A stretch of 64,000 nucleotides of DNA, from positions 20,913,066 to 20,977,065 of the forward strand of contig NC_092467.1 in the NCBI RefSeq assembly GCF_047495875.1. Reading direction: 5' to 3'. Both the position numbers and the translations under genes were made by a program. The notes beneath the pieces were generated by a model. That model had not been told where the DNA came from. It did no database searches and saw nothing but the letters and a program-made list of their open reading frames with translations. Positions 21,082-35,600 of the stretch are shown here, piece after piece. This DNA comes from Pithys albifrons albifrons. Taxonomy: Eukaryota; Chordata; Aves; Passeriformes; Thamnophilidae. Each line of letters starts with the position of its first letter. The stretch's first letter is position 1.

Positions 21082-24000
21082 CATTATTTATGAGTGGTTT
21101 GTGTCCGTTAATAGTCGAATTTTGATGTAAATCTATATCATCACACCACCACTTAAATTTCTCTCTTGGTTCTTGTTAAAACACTCCATTGGTTTAAAGA
21201 TCTCGTTACCTACTAGAATATGTTCTGATTCTCTGACCTCTTCACACTCCTTGGTGGTGACTTCAGTTAATTGCATGGTTATCAGACGATAATGTGGTAG
21301 CATTAAAATGAATTAGCACGTAATTACTGTTGTTCCCAAGGGAGATAGGGTACTTAAAACAGTGCATGTTATATCATGAAAAGCATGAAGCAGTGTATTT
21401 CCCCTGGTATATTCAGATATCCACAGCTCTTGCTTTCTACAGTGTGTTCATGGTACGAAATCCTAAAGGAGCTTTGGAAACAGCTTATCAACATCTGCTT
21501 TTGTATCTTGGGTTATTCATGTCAATTTCAAAATCTTTAATTTTTACAAGTACATGATAAAGTGATTTCATATGATCTCATTTCGATTGTCTTATTCCCA
21601 TTAGCATTTATTTACAATAAATATTATCAAGACAAAACATTATAGCCTACAATAATGAGTCACTAGGAGATTGTTTTAACTGATCAAAATTAATTCAATT
21701 TGAATATGAAACAATATTTAAAAAACACTAATTTGCTAGTAATGTTTCATAACTTGACCTATGAATCTAAAGTTGTTACAAGCAGAAAATATGCTTAACT
21801 TATTGAATATATTATGTCTTTTTTGTTCAGAATTTATCTTTTAGAAGCCCTGTTATCAGGGTGTTCTTATGCAGGACTAGATGAGTGGAATTCCTTCTGA
21901 CTCCATAGTAGTGTATTTACCTCTGTTGCACTGTTGAGTCTGGACAACAAAGCAGGAAACTAAATGGAAAAAACATTGTTGTTTCAGCATTGATTCATTT
22001 TCTAAATGTCACTCTGTACTGATTGTTTTCTCAAGAATATTTCTGTCTTTTAGCTGACAGCATTTAGGAACTAAAAATGCCCAGATTGGAAAAATATGCA
22101 ACTGATAAGCCCAGGTCTAACCTTAACTGCTTTTTTGAGATAAGATCCACAGAATCACAACAGTAAGTTCTGTAACAAGGGGCAAAGTGTAAGGAAAGTG
22201 AGAAACAAGAAAGTGTTTACTTGCACTACACTGTTGTGCAATGCTTTGCTGGAAAAACACTAAGGATTAGTCTCCCCACTTCCATGGCTTTGGTGTTGAC
22301 TTGCCTACTTGTGTGAGGAATGCTTTCTTCATCATAGAACCTAATACAGCTACATTCAAGTCACATTTCTTGAAGCACACAAAGAGCCCTTCATTTTTCG
22401 GAGTACTTTGTGGATATTATAGGTAAATATAAATTTTAAACTCTGAAAAACAACATTGTGTGCTGTTACAGATAATGGATATGAAATGTAGAGTGCTAAA
22501 TGCAACAATCTTCTGTCTGACACATAAAGATGCACATTTTTTTTCTTATGTTAAAACATTTTTTAAATTTGTACTAACACCTCCAAATGAAAGGGTGGTG
22601 TTTGCTTTTTTTCTGTATGAACTTACACAAACATGGTTGGGCAGACAATAATAGAAATAGTAGCACACATCCATCCATTTCATAAAACAAAATCCACTGA
22701 AAATACATACAGTCTTGAAAGAAAAATTAAACTTAATCATCATTTCCTTTCTAGCAAAAAATAATCCCCAACCAACTTGCATTTGCAGGAGAAAAAAAAA
22801 AAGATGGAACAACAATTGTTTCTTATCTACATGTTGCTTGCATCTTTACTGAATTACACATCAGATTAGTTAAACTGTTTATAGAAGTGAATGCAGAAAT
22901 AGTTGCATGAGCATCTACATATAATAGTTCAGTATTTTTGTTCTATATTTGCATGAAAAGAACACATGCTTTAGGAAGAATCAAGAAGTATATTGATTTT
23001 CTAATATTGTGTTTCTGCCCATTCATAAAAAAATGATGTGATGACTTTAAGCTTGGTGTTCTCAGGTAACAGACTGCTTCTTGTAAAGTGCATGAATTCA
23101 TCTCATGATTGCTTCAACTATGGTTTTAAAACAAAAGAAGGAACTGAGTTTCTGCTGATAAGTTTTTTTTCTATATCTCTTTTACTGATTTTTGAAAGAC
23201 TATTTTTTGTCTTGGCTTTTGTGCTTTTATGCCATGTTTTTGTTTATTTCATAGCACTTCTCATATTTCTTCTCTTCTCTACCTTGCCTGTATCTGGGAC
23301 TTCCTCCTTTCTCTTGTATATCATTACACACACACTTATAAAAGTATTACAGATTTTACTTTTCATGAAGTGTATTAATGATTATCTAGTCTCCACAGCA
23401 TAATGGTATGCTTTTACCCTGCCATAACAAATACTGTGCAAGTTACACCATTCTACTGGTAAAATTTATAGGTTTTCTGAATGCCAGTGTGTGTTGCATA
23501 TCAGAAGCAACTGAAAACAAGCCCAAAAATAATTTAGCTTTCACATATTCATAACATTCAAAAATATGAGAAGAAAATTAAAATATTGGTCTCCTTTGGT
23601 GTAGATCTGGAGATAAAAACAAAGGCATGTAGAGAGCTCTTAAGGAGTGAATGCTTTGCATAAGGTAAACACTACATTACTATTTTCTCCTTCTAGACAA
23701 AAGAAGAAAGGCAATTCCAGGAAAATAGTAAAATTATATTTTTATGAAAACTAAATTATTACCTCAAAATGTCAAAATAGTAGACAAGTAAAACTTACTT
23801 AACCATTTCCCTAACTTGGAAAAATATGAATTCAAATTCTGCAAAAACAATGACACTCTTAATGATCTAAAAAAAAGGTTTTAAACTTCCTTTAATGGAG
23901 TAATTATTAGAAACATTTGGGTGCCTGTCAAAAGTAGAATTATAAAGGGAATATTAAGGGGTAATATAATGTCTTTCCTTGCCTGTGTCCAAGAGTAGAT

Positions 24001-26212
24001 AGAAGAAAAAGTAGAAAAGTTAGAGTAGACAAGACTGCTTTCACTGTGAAGTGTAGCAGGTCCAGTCACTTTAGTAATTTTATAATGTTACTATCAAAGC
24101 TTTGTCCAATGCATCATTAAAATGGGATTATGGAATGTTTAAGTCCCTCATCCTCATGAGGCTCTAAGTCAGGACTGTAACACTTCCTCCTGCATAGGTA
24201 ATATTACTCATCTGATTTTTTCTTAATAACTGTTACACAGCTATGTGGCATTATGTTCTCCTTAACATTGACCAGGATACTGTTATTTTAATTTAGAGCT
24301 CTTCAGAATGCTTTTCAGTATCTATTTCATGATGCTTTGTAAATTTTACTGGCAAAGATTTCCCATTTGCTTCTTCTCTTCTTCAACTGTCCTGCACTGA
24401 GACCAGTATAGAGTTTCAAAGCTTTAAGATTATCCCTGGAATCAACTTTTGTCAGACATATTTGTTCTCAAAGATTCTTAAAAAATATTTTTGTTTTATT
24501 ACTTTTTGGTTTTGTTTGGGGTTTTCTCACTTTGGCAGCTCAGAAAAGTTAAACAACACCTCTCTGAAAATAAACCATTGTGATATTATGAATTCCATTT
24601 AAATATGTAATTTTTTTATATCTTCAGATTTCAAGAAACTGTGCCTTCTTTCCGTTAGATGCTCTTGTATGTGTATGTTATATGCATGCATGTTAGTACT
24701 TCTTAGACTACTTCATCTGCCTTTAAGAAGCCAGGTTTGTAGCAGTGTCATGCAGTTTTCATAATTATTAGACCAGTGCAGCTTGGAAGAGTTTCATGAT
24801 AAACACGGTCTTTTTGGTTCTTATTAAAAGCAGTGCAGCTGATGCTGCAATAGTGTATGTATGCTGGAGTGATGTATCATTTTTATCAGTCTAAATATAT
24901 CAAGAGAAGGAGTTTGAATGTATTTTAGGAGCAGCACAGATGGGAATTAGCAAACAAGTATTTAGAGCAATATCATAGTGTTTCCTAGGTATAGATTCTT
25001 CTATCGTGTCAGACTCTCCCTGGTCTGCTTTTCTCTCCCCACAGCATAATGATCAGAACAGTCATGCAGACTGAAAGGGCTTTGAAACTAGAAAGGAGCA
25101 GAGTGGTGTGTTCAGAAATTGCATCTCTATCCTCCAAATCTGTCACTGAACCCACCTGGGATGGACTGGATACTAAACAGTGAAAGCTTTGTTAACTACA
25201 CAGAACTCAATAGTTGCGCCAGTACCTTAAGGAAGATATGAATCAACTATCAAAGGGCCATCTTGAGAAGTGAATCAATGGGAAGTGTCCTACTTGCCAA
25301 GTGTTTATTTCTGGAAAACAAGATTGCTTTGATGACAGGGTTGTTTATATCGCCACTTTAAATAAAAGTACATGTGATTTTTCTTTTATGCTTTTGTTGG
25401 ACATCTAGATGTATAAAAGTAAACGTGAGCTGAGACTTCACTACTATTCTGAGACCACTTGGACCTGACAATAAATAAGTTTGCTTGTGAATTCTAAAAG
25501 TCTGATGAAGGGATTAAACATAGATTTTTGCTAGGTCAGATTCACATGTATGTCTATCCTTTACAGTATTCACCTGTTCATAGTGTATAGTTCATGTGAT
25601 AAAGGAAGTCTGGACTATGGTTTCCCATGGTCAATTTTTTTCCCTTTTTGTCTTGTCATAGGAAAACACACCTATCTCAATGTGTAGCTTAATTTTAAAA
25701 CTCACACTAAAATACTACTTGAGCATATGGAAGGTGTGGATGCTGTCAACACATTCTGTGAGGAACAGAGCTGTCCAGTTTAACAGAACTAATAATATTC
25801 TAAAAATGTTCAATGCATCCTTCATAATTTGCTAGAAAGGCCACAGTTGTTATAAAGTTTCTTTAAGTACATGTACCAAGGACATAATTCATAACTAAAC
25901 ATTTTTGAACCAACTTGAAAACAGCTTATTCAAGGAGTATATAATTATTTCGGGTCAAAACTCTTAAGCAAGTGAGTGAACATTTCATATACTCAGTATT
26001 TGGTGAATATAACACTATGGAACAATATAGGACTGTTTGACATAGTGTTCCCAGAGACCATTTGTCAAATTCCCAGCTGGATATTTGCATGAGGTCTTAT
26101 CCCGTTTATACAACAAAATTTCAGTGACTTTGCAGACACAGTGGTGAACATTTCCTGTGTCAATTGAGACTTTCTGGCTAGGGTCAATCCATTGCTTTTA
26201 GATTGCAGCTAC

Positions 26213-26644
26213 CTAGTTAAGTTGGGGTGTGATGAGGAGGATACTGTTATAGATTCATTATATTTGCAGTAAAAGGCATATGAAGGCCATGTAACACATT
26301 CTTTCTTCTCTGAGGGATTATTTCCAGAGCTGTCTATTTTCTCAATGTTGTATTCTGTTAGTTTAAAATGCCACGTACAAAGCAGACATACTATAAAAGG
26401 AGAAAAAGGTAATAAACTTAATGACAACATCATTGAGATGGAAATCCATTTTTGATCAAAGATACACAGAAAGAAATCAACTAAATACCCAATGCAGGCA
26501 AGCAGTAATATGAAGTTCAATAATTTAGAGGTTAATATATCTCCAAGCAGTAGCCCACTTACAGATTTTGAAGATTGGCAGGCCCAAATGTTACTGCTCA
26601 TAATAGTAACTACCAGAGTTAAAGTCAGAATTCTGTAACAGGCA
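26213..26644 (-). other. Exon-like open frame with hydrophobic segments (candidate only)
   Basis: On the minus strand a frame is open from about 26706 to a TAG at 26209-26211, roughly 165 codons, the longest non-repeat open frame that I see in the window. Within it, 26644 is preceded by a good 3' splice-site sequence (a run of T, then CCTATCCAG). The last bases before 26212 read ACTAG|GTAGCT, a weak but usable donor. The bounded segment is 432 nt, a multiple of three with matching phases. From the Met codon at 26599-26601 the product has two or three hydrophobic stretches (about residues 28-49 and 54-76), a Trp/Cys-rich loop and two N-glycosylation-type sites (Asn-Glu-Ser, Asn-Leu-Thr) near the end. 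I do not recognise a family. T-rich composition raises the chance of such frames, so it may be accidental. Confidence 0.15.
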
Positions 26645-29600
26645 CTGGATAGGAAAAAAAACCTAGAAAGCAGATAGAAGAAATAGAAAATAAATTTACA
26701 GTTTTAAAAGCTGTATTCTACACTACAAAAATCAAATAATTTTTCACATAGATGCCTGTAATGTGCTTCTTCAATATAAAATTTCAAAGATGGTAGAATG
26801 GTTAAAAGATAGATGTTTCAGATACAGAGACACAAGGGTTATTCTTTTTTAATTTATTTTAATCTCTTAATTGGTTTAATATGCTTCCCAGCACTCTAGT
26901 TATTTTATAATCTGTTTCATTTAAGAAGGATAAAGTGGAGAGAAAGGGAGAGCGATCAGAAAACTTCTTTTCAGAGAGGCAGCTCTGAAATGATCCTGTA
27001 CTCAAAATTAGATAATGGACTCAGCTTTCTGATTATGGCACCCCTTGGCACCATGGTCTCTAAACAGCCACTTTGAAGCAGTACTTTTTTTTCTCTATTC
27101 ATAACAAGCTTAACAGGAATCTTGCTAGATTTTTGGTTTCTTGAGGATGCCCAGACAGCAGATTAGGCCAAGATGACCTTTTTTATTTGTGATTCCCTAG
27201 AAATGTTCACTGTGGGTTTTTTTTTAATCTTCCTTCTCCCCTAGATATACTAACAGTAAGATCTTTTTCTTTCTTGTTTTTTACATCTTATGTTAGTGTA
27301 CTACTGGTCATCCACTGCTGGGTTAAATTCACTGGAGGCTTAAATAAGTTCAGAATGATTTACATGTTCATTAAGTGACATTTGACATCATGTTTTACTA
27401 GGATCAAATCAGTTTCCTTATGTTTGTCTCTCTTAACAGAGTGGTGAGAAGCTGACTTAGTTTACACCTTGTTTTGCTAAACTGAGCATCCCTGACTCAT
27501 GTGCCATCCTCGAAGCAGCAGGGTGGGGATGCCTGAGCAACTGGTATTTTGATCTTAGTCCTGAATTTCAGTTTAAATGGGTTCAGTCAAATAAGCACTT
27601 GAATAAAACACCTTACATTAGTGGATTATTATTCAAGACTACCTAGCTCATAAAACTCTGATTAATTTTTTGCTCTGAAATTTAAGAACCTGGATTTTTT
27701 TCTAAACTTCCCTGATTTTTCAACTTGTACTCCATCCTGGCACTTTAAAGGCCAAACTTCTCATATTTTAATTATTCTTCCATCTTTTATCTCCCCCTTG
27801 GATACTTTTTGAGTTATGAAATAGGTACATCAAAATGTTTTCTCTAAAACTTATTTCATTCTGAGTTGTTTTTCTGTGTGCCATTCACAGAGATATGAAA
27901 GGATTTTTAATGAGAGATTGTAAATACTTTAGATATTCTGTAGACTTTCAGAATGCTTGGATTTACTTTGAACTTTAAATAATGAAAAAAATTACTTTTT
28001 ATTTTCCACTTTTTATTCATCTGATATAAATATTACATCTCATACCTCTCTTAATATATGAAAAGAATGTAAAGAAGATTCAAACAAGTAGAACTTGTTA
28101 AAAAATATCTGTATCAGGTTGTTTCCTTTGGTCTATATCAAATCACAAAGAGTAATTTTTAATTCTTCTAGGCTTACATGTGGATTAAACTGACACTTTC
28201 TTTTTCCGCATATCTAGAAAAGACAGGGCTCGTTCCTCTGAGGCAAAGGCAGAATGCAGGTGATTGCTTGTATTCCAGTTCTCAATTTTTTTAAGTTTGC
28301 TTGTCTCATTACAATCTCCCAGAAGCTTCTTTGTTCCCATCAAGAGTCAAGTTTAAAACCATCAGACTCCATGAAGTTTGTGCTGGTTTTAGCATCCTTT
28401 GTCAGGGAAAAGCTGATAATATGTTTAGAACTGAACCCACTGCTGTAATGAGTGTTTTTCAACAAATGTTTGATGCTTCCAGAGGTATCTGCTTCATTGT
28501 GAGTTACTTGCAACAACTCGTCTCATTTATGTAAACCGTGCTCAGTTATTAAATTGAAAATATCCAAAAGGATGCATGTGAGATATTGGAGGATCATGGA
28601 AAGATTTATAACCATGAAATACCTGGAATGAGTGTTGTCCATTGGGACATCTAGAGATGGCTTCATTCCTAGAAGCATTTTTTTTCTGATAGACTTCATT
28701 TCTTTCCTAAATTAAGAATTCTGAAGTCTGCTGAAGCCCATAGATCTTCACCTAAATTTGAGAAATTATTTCTATTAAATTACCCTCTCAAGCTTCACTG
28801 TCACACTCAGCTCTATGAGAATCATTGTAGATGTCATTATTGCATATATCATCTGAACCTGGAGAAATGAAAACCACAGGAAAAGGATCTTTCTGTCTTT
28901 TTAATGATGTTTGCCGTAGCAACACATAAGGCCACTGCAATAGCAAGATGCAAGTTCCTGACAGAAAACTGCGTTGGCAAAGGAATTCTCCAGCAAAGTC
29001 TGTGCTGTATGTACTTGATTGTCATGAAATTTAAATGAAATCAAAATTCCTGCTGAGTGTGAAGGTCTAGGAGGACAGCCTTGAGCAAAAGCAGTGTTTC
29101 ATGAGATAGAGACCCAAACTACTTAGACCATTAATTAGTACTAGGAATGCCAATATCCAGTCTACCAGGGAACTGTAGCCCTGGTTTGTGACTGCAGGAA
29201 GTAGCCTAGGCAAAGGATGCTTAGAAACATTTGACATCTGGGAATTGAGTCCCAGACTAGCAGAATAGTTAACATAGGAATAAAAAAGTCATCCAGGACC
29301 AGGAGCATCCTGTTCTGAAAGGCTTTGGGTAAAATATATTAAAATGCAATAAATATATTTGTAGTTTGCTTTTTCAAACTTAAGAGTATAAAACAGAGGA
29401 AAACATTTTTGTTTCAAGAGTTGTATAAAATTGGTTTCAGAAACATAGGAGACTTTAAATCACTGCCAAAGGTTACTTTTTGAAAAACGCAGGGAAAATC
29501 TTTTTGTAGAGTAACATTGGGAGATTTGTGTAGGACCAAGCTCCCAGACCTTCACCCTAACAGTCATTAAGGTCATATAGGTGAGACCCAGCACTCCCAA

Positions 29601-32574
29601 AAGAGAGGTTTTCATTTTTCTGCTGGAATTCAGATGTCTCTCCACCAGATCTAGAAAAAAGGTAGATACTGTTACAGCCCTATTATCTGAGCTATGGAAA
29701 ATAATTTTGATTCTGCAAACATCATCAAAGAGGTTTCTACGTATTCAACAGTTTGCTTTTTGCTTTTCCCTCTTAACAGTGTGTCAAGAACCAAAAACAT
29801 GTTACGAGTATGAAATACAATAATAAAATTGTAATTTCAGCAGAAAAATAATTGATGTTAAATAAATTAGGCAAACCATTCCCTTTAAACATATTTAATC
29901 TAATTAAAGTAATTGCAGATAGAATCTGTGGTAACACTGATGCTGTTTTCTTTCTCTTCCATACTTTTAAAAGAAGAAAAATTGTTCAATGATTTTTGCT
30001 TCTGGTTAATTTATTGTCACAACCTGCCTTTCATTCCTGATATATGTTCCTTATTAGTACACTGCAGTGAAATTTTACAAAAAATACTAATATGTCTGCC
30101 TGCATAGCACCTGTCACTTGGAATTCTATTATATAAATTCCACAGATACTGATGCAAACCTAAACAGAATACAAATTTGCCAATGCAGCAGGCATCTTTA
30201 ATAGTCTGTGGATTTTTTTAAGTTTTCAGTGTTACTGAAATGTCTTTCAACCTCTTAAGAGAAAAAAGACTCAGAAGAAAATCAGTTGTAGGTTGAAATT
30301 GAAGTACTTTCCCTGGATTGTAACCCCTCATATTAAAATACCTTATCCCTTTATTCACCAAGTAGCCTTGATTTTTATCATTCATTCTAATGTTAAAAAA
30401 CTGCAAAATTCAAGTTTCTTTTCATTTTATCAGTGTAACTAAAATTTAATTCAGTCTTACTCACTGTGGTTCCTAAATCACAACGTAATCAATTGAGCCT
30501 CTTGTAAAATAACTGTTTGCCATTTTATGAGCTCACTACATGTGCAAGACATCTCGTTTAGAACACTTAGTAAACTCCACTCTAATGAAATTCAGCATTT
30601 GAAACCTTGACTGGCTGTTAATGGTCCAAAAATAGACCAGTCCTTTCTGGAGTAAATTTGCTTACAAAATGCTATCTATTGAAGTTTTCTTGAAGCAACT
30701 GCTTGTCTTTGTCTATCAGGAATATCAAATGTCAGTTTGTGAAGATTAATTATAAAAGAGTTTGCATTTATAAAATAACAGTGTTAACCCTGTAAATTAA
30801 CTGTCAAATGTATACATTCTAAACCTGTGTCAAATAAGTTTTAATAGGATATATGCAAATGTTCAGAATGCAAATCTGAATCTGTCAGATTGCTGATGTT
30901 ATTTCAAATCTACTTCCTTTTCTTTCATTCTGAGTCAAGGGGAAACAGTTCTTTGCAAATTGAGGAAGTCTTAAGGGGCACATGAGGGATAAAATACAGG
31001 TGGCATTTACATGGCACCACAGTGAAGCATCTTTTCTGTGCCAGTGTATTACGTATGTGACTTCTAAAAATAATGCAGCTGAGAGAAGGTGACATTAGAG
31101 GGGAAACCATGGTCTGTAGGCTTGTGAAATAAGGATAATATTTCAGGAAGAGAATAGGGACTGCTTATACCTTAATATTGTAAACCTAGTAGGATTTCAC
31201 TTCAACAAATGCTGTTTATTATTAAATTCTTAAGGTACAAAGCATGTATAGCACTGAAGCAATTTTTATGGTAAAGCAATTTAGAAATAATTTTATTGAA
31301 TATAAGCATTTTATGCTTCAATTCATCCAGGGAAGCATTAATTCTTTTTCTTCAAGAACTTCTGAGATTTTACATATGACACTCTGGAATTAATGGACCA
31401 GCTGGTAAACTCATTTAACCCACTACAATTCTGTCATTTTTCAGAAAGGTGTAGTAGTTGTACAGTACAGCTAAAATAGTAGAGAGTGTATCTCTGTCTC
31501 TCAGGAAACTTGAAATGATGAAGGAATGTTCCTTTGTGATAGTATATTTTTTAGTGTCTGTTTTAGGGAGAGGTGGGACAATATCAGACTCTTAATTGTC
31601 CTTACTTTGCTCTGACACACACAGTCAAAATCATGCATCTGAGATGTTCTATGTCTAAACAAAGAGGGCGGACCATAATGTTATTCTCAAAGAAACATAT
31701 ACAGAACAAATACACTATAAACACCCCATCTTAATTTCTAGAAGCCATGCATCTTGACTGTGAAGCTTTGCTGAATGTCTGGGTATGAGAGTGTCCCTGC
31801 CACAATGTACAACCAAGAATGCTTTATTTTAAGGCTACCATGCACTTGGACCTTCCCTGGACATTCAAATTCGGAAGAGGTATAGTAGGTAGCAGTCATC
31901 CCACTGTTCTCTATCCTGATTTCCCAGACATTTTGCATTCTACTTTCTCATACATAAATGGAAGTAAATAACACAAAGGGCTCTGCCTGTAACTGGCTAT
32001 GCAAAAGAATGTAGATCGTTCTCAGAAAACTATGAAGAAAATGGAATGGTTTTGGAGCAGGTCTCCAAGTATAAAACTAGAGTGGAAAGAAAGATCATAT
32101 AGTAATATATAGGCTCAGAGTCAGCCCTAAACTGTCTGAATTTTGAACTGAAATGAGAATTTCATAATTCAGTCCTCAGCAAAGATAATATATCTAAAAA
32201 TATCCCAGATAATGATCATCTGTCATAAAACCCTGACTTGTGTGTCTGTAGACTAGTCCTTCACAATGCAGTGTTTTTATGACCATACATCTCTGTAAAT
32301 TCTTATTCTCAAGGGCTTTTTAGGTTAGTAGAGCATACAGGTCTGGAGAATGTGTTCTTGGATTATTACTATGTAATATTATTTAATCTTTTGAAATCTT
32401 ACCAACATGAAGAAGGATTTTTATTCTTGCCCTGGTACCTACCTAGCCTCTCCTCAGCTTTTAATAATAATATCAATATGTGATTGTGTTGGTGTTGTTG
32501 ATTTACCAGCATTTTAATAACAGTTGAGATGAAGAAGACCGGTCTGAATGGACTGCAACTTTCTCCAAAAACCT

Positions 32575-32634
32575 TGTTAAACTTTCCACTGTTAAACTCT
32601 CCCCTATTAAACCCTCTCCATTGTAAACTTCCTC
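32575..32634. repeat. Degenerate 15-16 bp pyrimidine-rich tandem repeat, four copies
   Basis: Units TGTTAAACTTTCCAC, TGTTAAACTCTCCCC, TATTAAACCCTCTCCA and TTGTAAACTTCCTC follow one another directly. They share the pattern TTAAAC followed by a C/T-rich half. Copies are diverged, so the array is old or under no length constraint. Confidence 0.8.
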
Positions 32635-35600
32635 TAAGGTCAGGTTTTGAGGTATAAGGAGCTGTTTCATTACTAAAATTTCCAGTAAAAAGTTAAGCCT
32701 CAGAAACCTGATGGCAGTTGTTCTTGAAAACTATAAGACTGTTTCTCATAATGATGTTTCAGTCTAACTTAAAATAGTAATAAATTAAAATCTACCCTTT
32801 GAGATTTAAACTTGGATTTCAAGTTTCTTGAAAAGCTCAGATTTACTGATATACCTTAGATATTCAAGACAACCAATTTTAATGTGAACTATTCTAGCTC
32901 TGTCTTTGCAGTGACTATTACTGGAATTTTTATGCTTTATGCAAGGGTTATAGTTTGAAAACTTCTATTTTAACACAAATCATAAAAATTAAGTTATTGC
33001 ACTCAAGGTGCAATATTTTTGTGCAGTCTATCAGTTTGCCAACAGTAAAAATGGGACATATGAGTCATTGGGTTTAATCTTCACAACAGATGCATTCAGC
33101 TGTTTTGAACATAAAAAGCAGGACAGTCAGCATCTTGTATAAAATGGTATGCAAAGAGAGGAAAAAAATGTGTGAACATTAAAGGCTTACTTCTCTCTTA
33201 CATGAAATACAGGGCAGATTTGACCCTATACTGTTCTGAGGTATGTTTCATATTGAGGTAAACCTTCTTCATAGCTCTATTTTATAAAAGATTTTGGAGA
33301 AAAGATGAAAATAATTAATAATACATGCCAATTAACATTTTTGTCTCCAGATCAATCCACCTTTGAAGGTTATTGGTATTCTTTATATTTTTAAAAGCTA
33401 TTGTTTTCTTGTAAGGATGTGCAGTTGAATTCTTTAATAAGTATGTACTTGGATGTATAAATATTTCTAATTCCTACTTTCAACAAGCTCTTAAATTGCT
33501 TTTATGTAAATACTGCTATTTATTTTGCATGCAATTGCATGTTTTTTAGTACTTTCAAAATATAATCTCTATTTAAAACTGATCACTGGAAGTCAAAATC
33601 CATTTCATAGTTCAGAAAGTTGTGCGAGTCAAAATCCTGAAATTTTCTATATCTATAAAAGTGCAATGATTACTTTCTCTCTTGGCATCTTACTTGTCAA
33701 AGTTTAAATATGCTGCTAATGTATCCTCTTAACATTACAGTTTCTGATATATTTGAAATCTAAGACACTGAATCTCTGTTACCTTTGAAATGCCATAAGG
33801 CCTATTCTAGTCTTCTCTTTGAAAAGGCTTTTCAAAATAGAAATGTTTCAATGTTTAACTGGAAACATGAAGTTTTCCTGTGGAGTTAAAAATTAGAAGA
33901 TTCCTTCTTTCATCCCAGTCCCAACTCGGATAAGTTTTGCCTCCTTTTTCTTTGGTTCTGGTGCTCATAAGACTGCTGGAATTGCCTGGTTTCATTGCGG
34001 TCTACAGCTTACAAAAAGATAAGTGCCAAAACAGGCTACAGAGAGAAAAGTAGCTACAGGAGCACAGCAGTCAACAGTTAGAATTTGAAAAAGCCTATGA
34101 TTTAGGGAAGATTTAAACCTGCACAAGTGCAAAAGTGTGATTAAGGGAAACAGTATTTTGTTCTGGGCAAAACACAGTCAAAGCAACACTAGAAAAGACA
34201 ACAATGCTTCATATGATTCATAGAACTCGTATATTTTCCTTCATATATCTCTGCATATCCTTATCTCTGTAAACGGTTTGTGCAAACAAGTTTTGGTGTC
34301 TGTTGACATGTTGGTCCTGCTGGGGACCTGTGTAGCATCTCAATACAATTGCAGTTATGCTGTTTTATCTGCTATTTCTCATTAAACATAGCCATACAAG
34401 AGGAGTATACAGTTAGGAAAATTCAAATTCTTAACACTGAATTTTTTTTTTACTTACATAAATCCTAACTGTGAGACACAGGAATGTTTCATGTGCTATT
34501 CTTAAATTGGAATCTGAATTAACTGCAGCTGCAAGTGAACTGAAGTTGTATTTATAAATGCAACTGCATTTTTAACAACTTCTTAGAAATCCTAAATCCA
34601 CTCAAAGCAACTAGACCTACTCAACTTTTTATACATAGATTATTACTTTGCAAGCACACATAATCTTTGCAAGGACTATGTTTAAAAAGTAATTCAGTGT
34701 TCCTCACTCCCTGTGATTCTCTGCCCCATTATCCACAATGTCACATGATTTTTTCTTCACATCAAACTTAAATTGTAAGCAATTGTGCTCTTTGTGTCAT
34801 ACATAACAGGTTATGGTACCCATTAGAATGCATAGGCTGACGTACATTTCAATGTTCTGCTGCTGTTGCAAAATATTGTGTTCTTGGGACTCTATCAATA
34901 TGGCACTATTTTAAACAGGTGCTGTATTTCCACTGTCCAGGAACTGACACCTATTGAAAGGTTAAATATAAAGACACAAGAACACCAATTTTTGCTGTCG
35001 ACACCCACCTAATTTTGGTCACATGAAAGAAATATCTACCAAGAAACATTACAGAACAAAGTTTCTCACACGGTGATTTGTCCAAATGCATGTTAAAAGA
35101 CTAGAAAATTTTTCAGTTCAGCCCTGTGTGCTATCCAATACTAGCATATATTCAGCATTAATTCAAAATATGTTATTCACCTGTTTCCCATCCCGTAATT
35201 GTTCTAGGATACTTGGTGTTGGAAAAGTGCCAAAAGCTGCAGCAGCTGTAGAACATATCATCATAAATGTACTCCCAGACTGAAGGTACTTCTGGTACTT
35301 GATTGTGATCAAATAACTTGTCAAGTAAGCAGTAGGAGAGACAAAAATAAAATGAGGGAATCTGTGATTCTAACCCCCGACTGCAACTCCTGAAATGCAC
35401 TCTTGAAAATAAAACCTTATTGACAGAATACCTTCTTGGATGAGTTCATAAAGTAAATTGTTTCACCATCCTTAAAAACACATAGGTTACACATCAGGTG
35501 TTTGCTGCTCATCTTTCCGCAGATTGAGATGTGAATTGAAAGAAGTCCTCCTTTCCTGGTCATTGTTTTTTTTTCCTCTTCTCCAGCACCCCTTCTCTGA

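Larger units (their letters stand above)
18624..26212. other. AT-rich DNA with no recognised gene
   Basis: There is no identifiable coding region, RNA gene or interspersed repeat. Features seen are an A/C-rich tract (19484-19536), a T-run with following GT-rich sequence (20348-20390) and a 14-bp tandem/inverted repeat (21044-21081). The plus-strand frame 23038-23403 (121 codons) is a run of Phe/Leu/Ile/Ser from T-rich DNA and I do not call it a gene. Confidence 0.5.

Noticed and set aside
23038..23403. 121-codon plus-strand frame with apparent membrane segments
   Set aside because: T-rich DNA read as Phe/Leu/Ile/Ser gives false hydrophobic segments. There are no splice or promoter signs and no recognised family.
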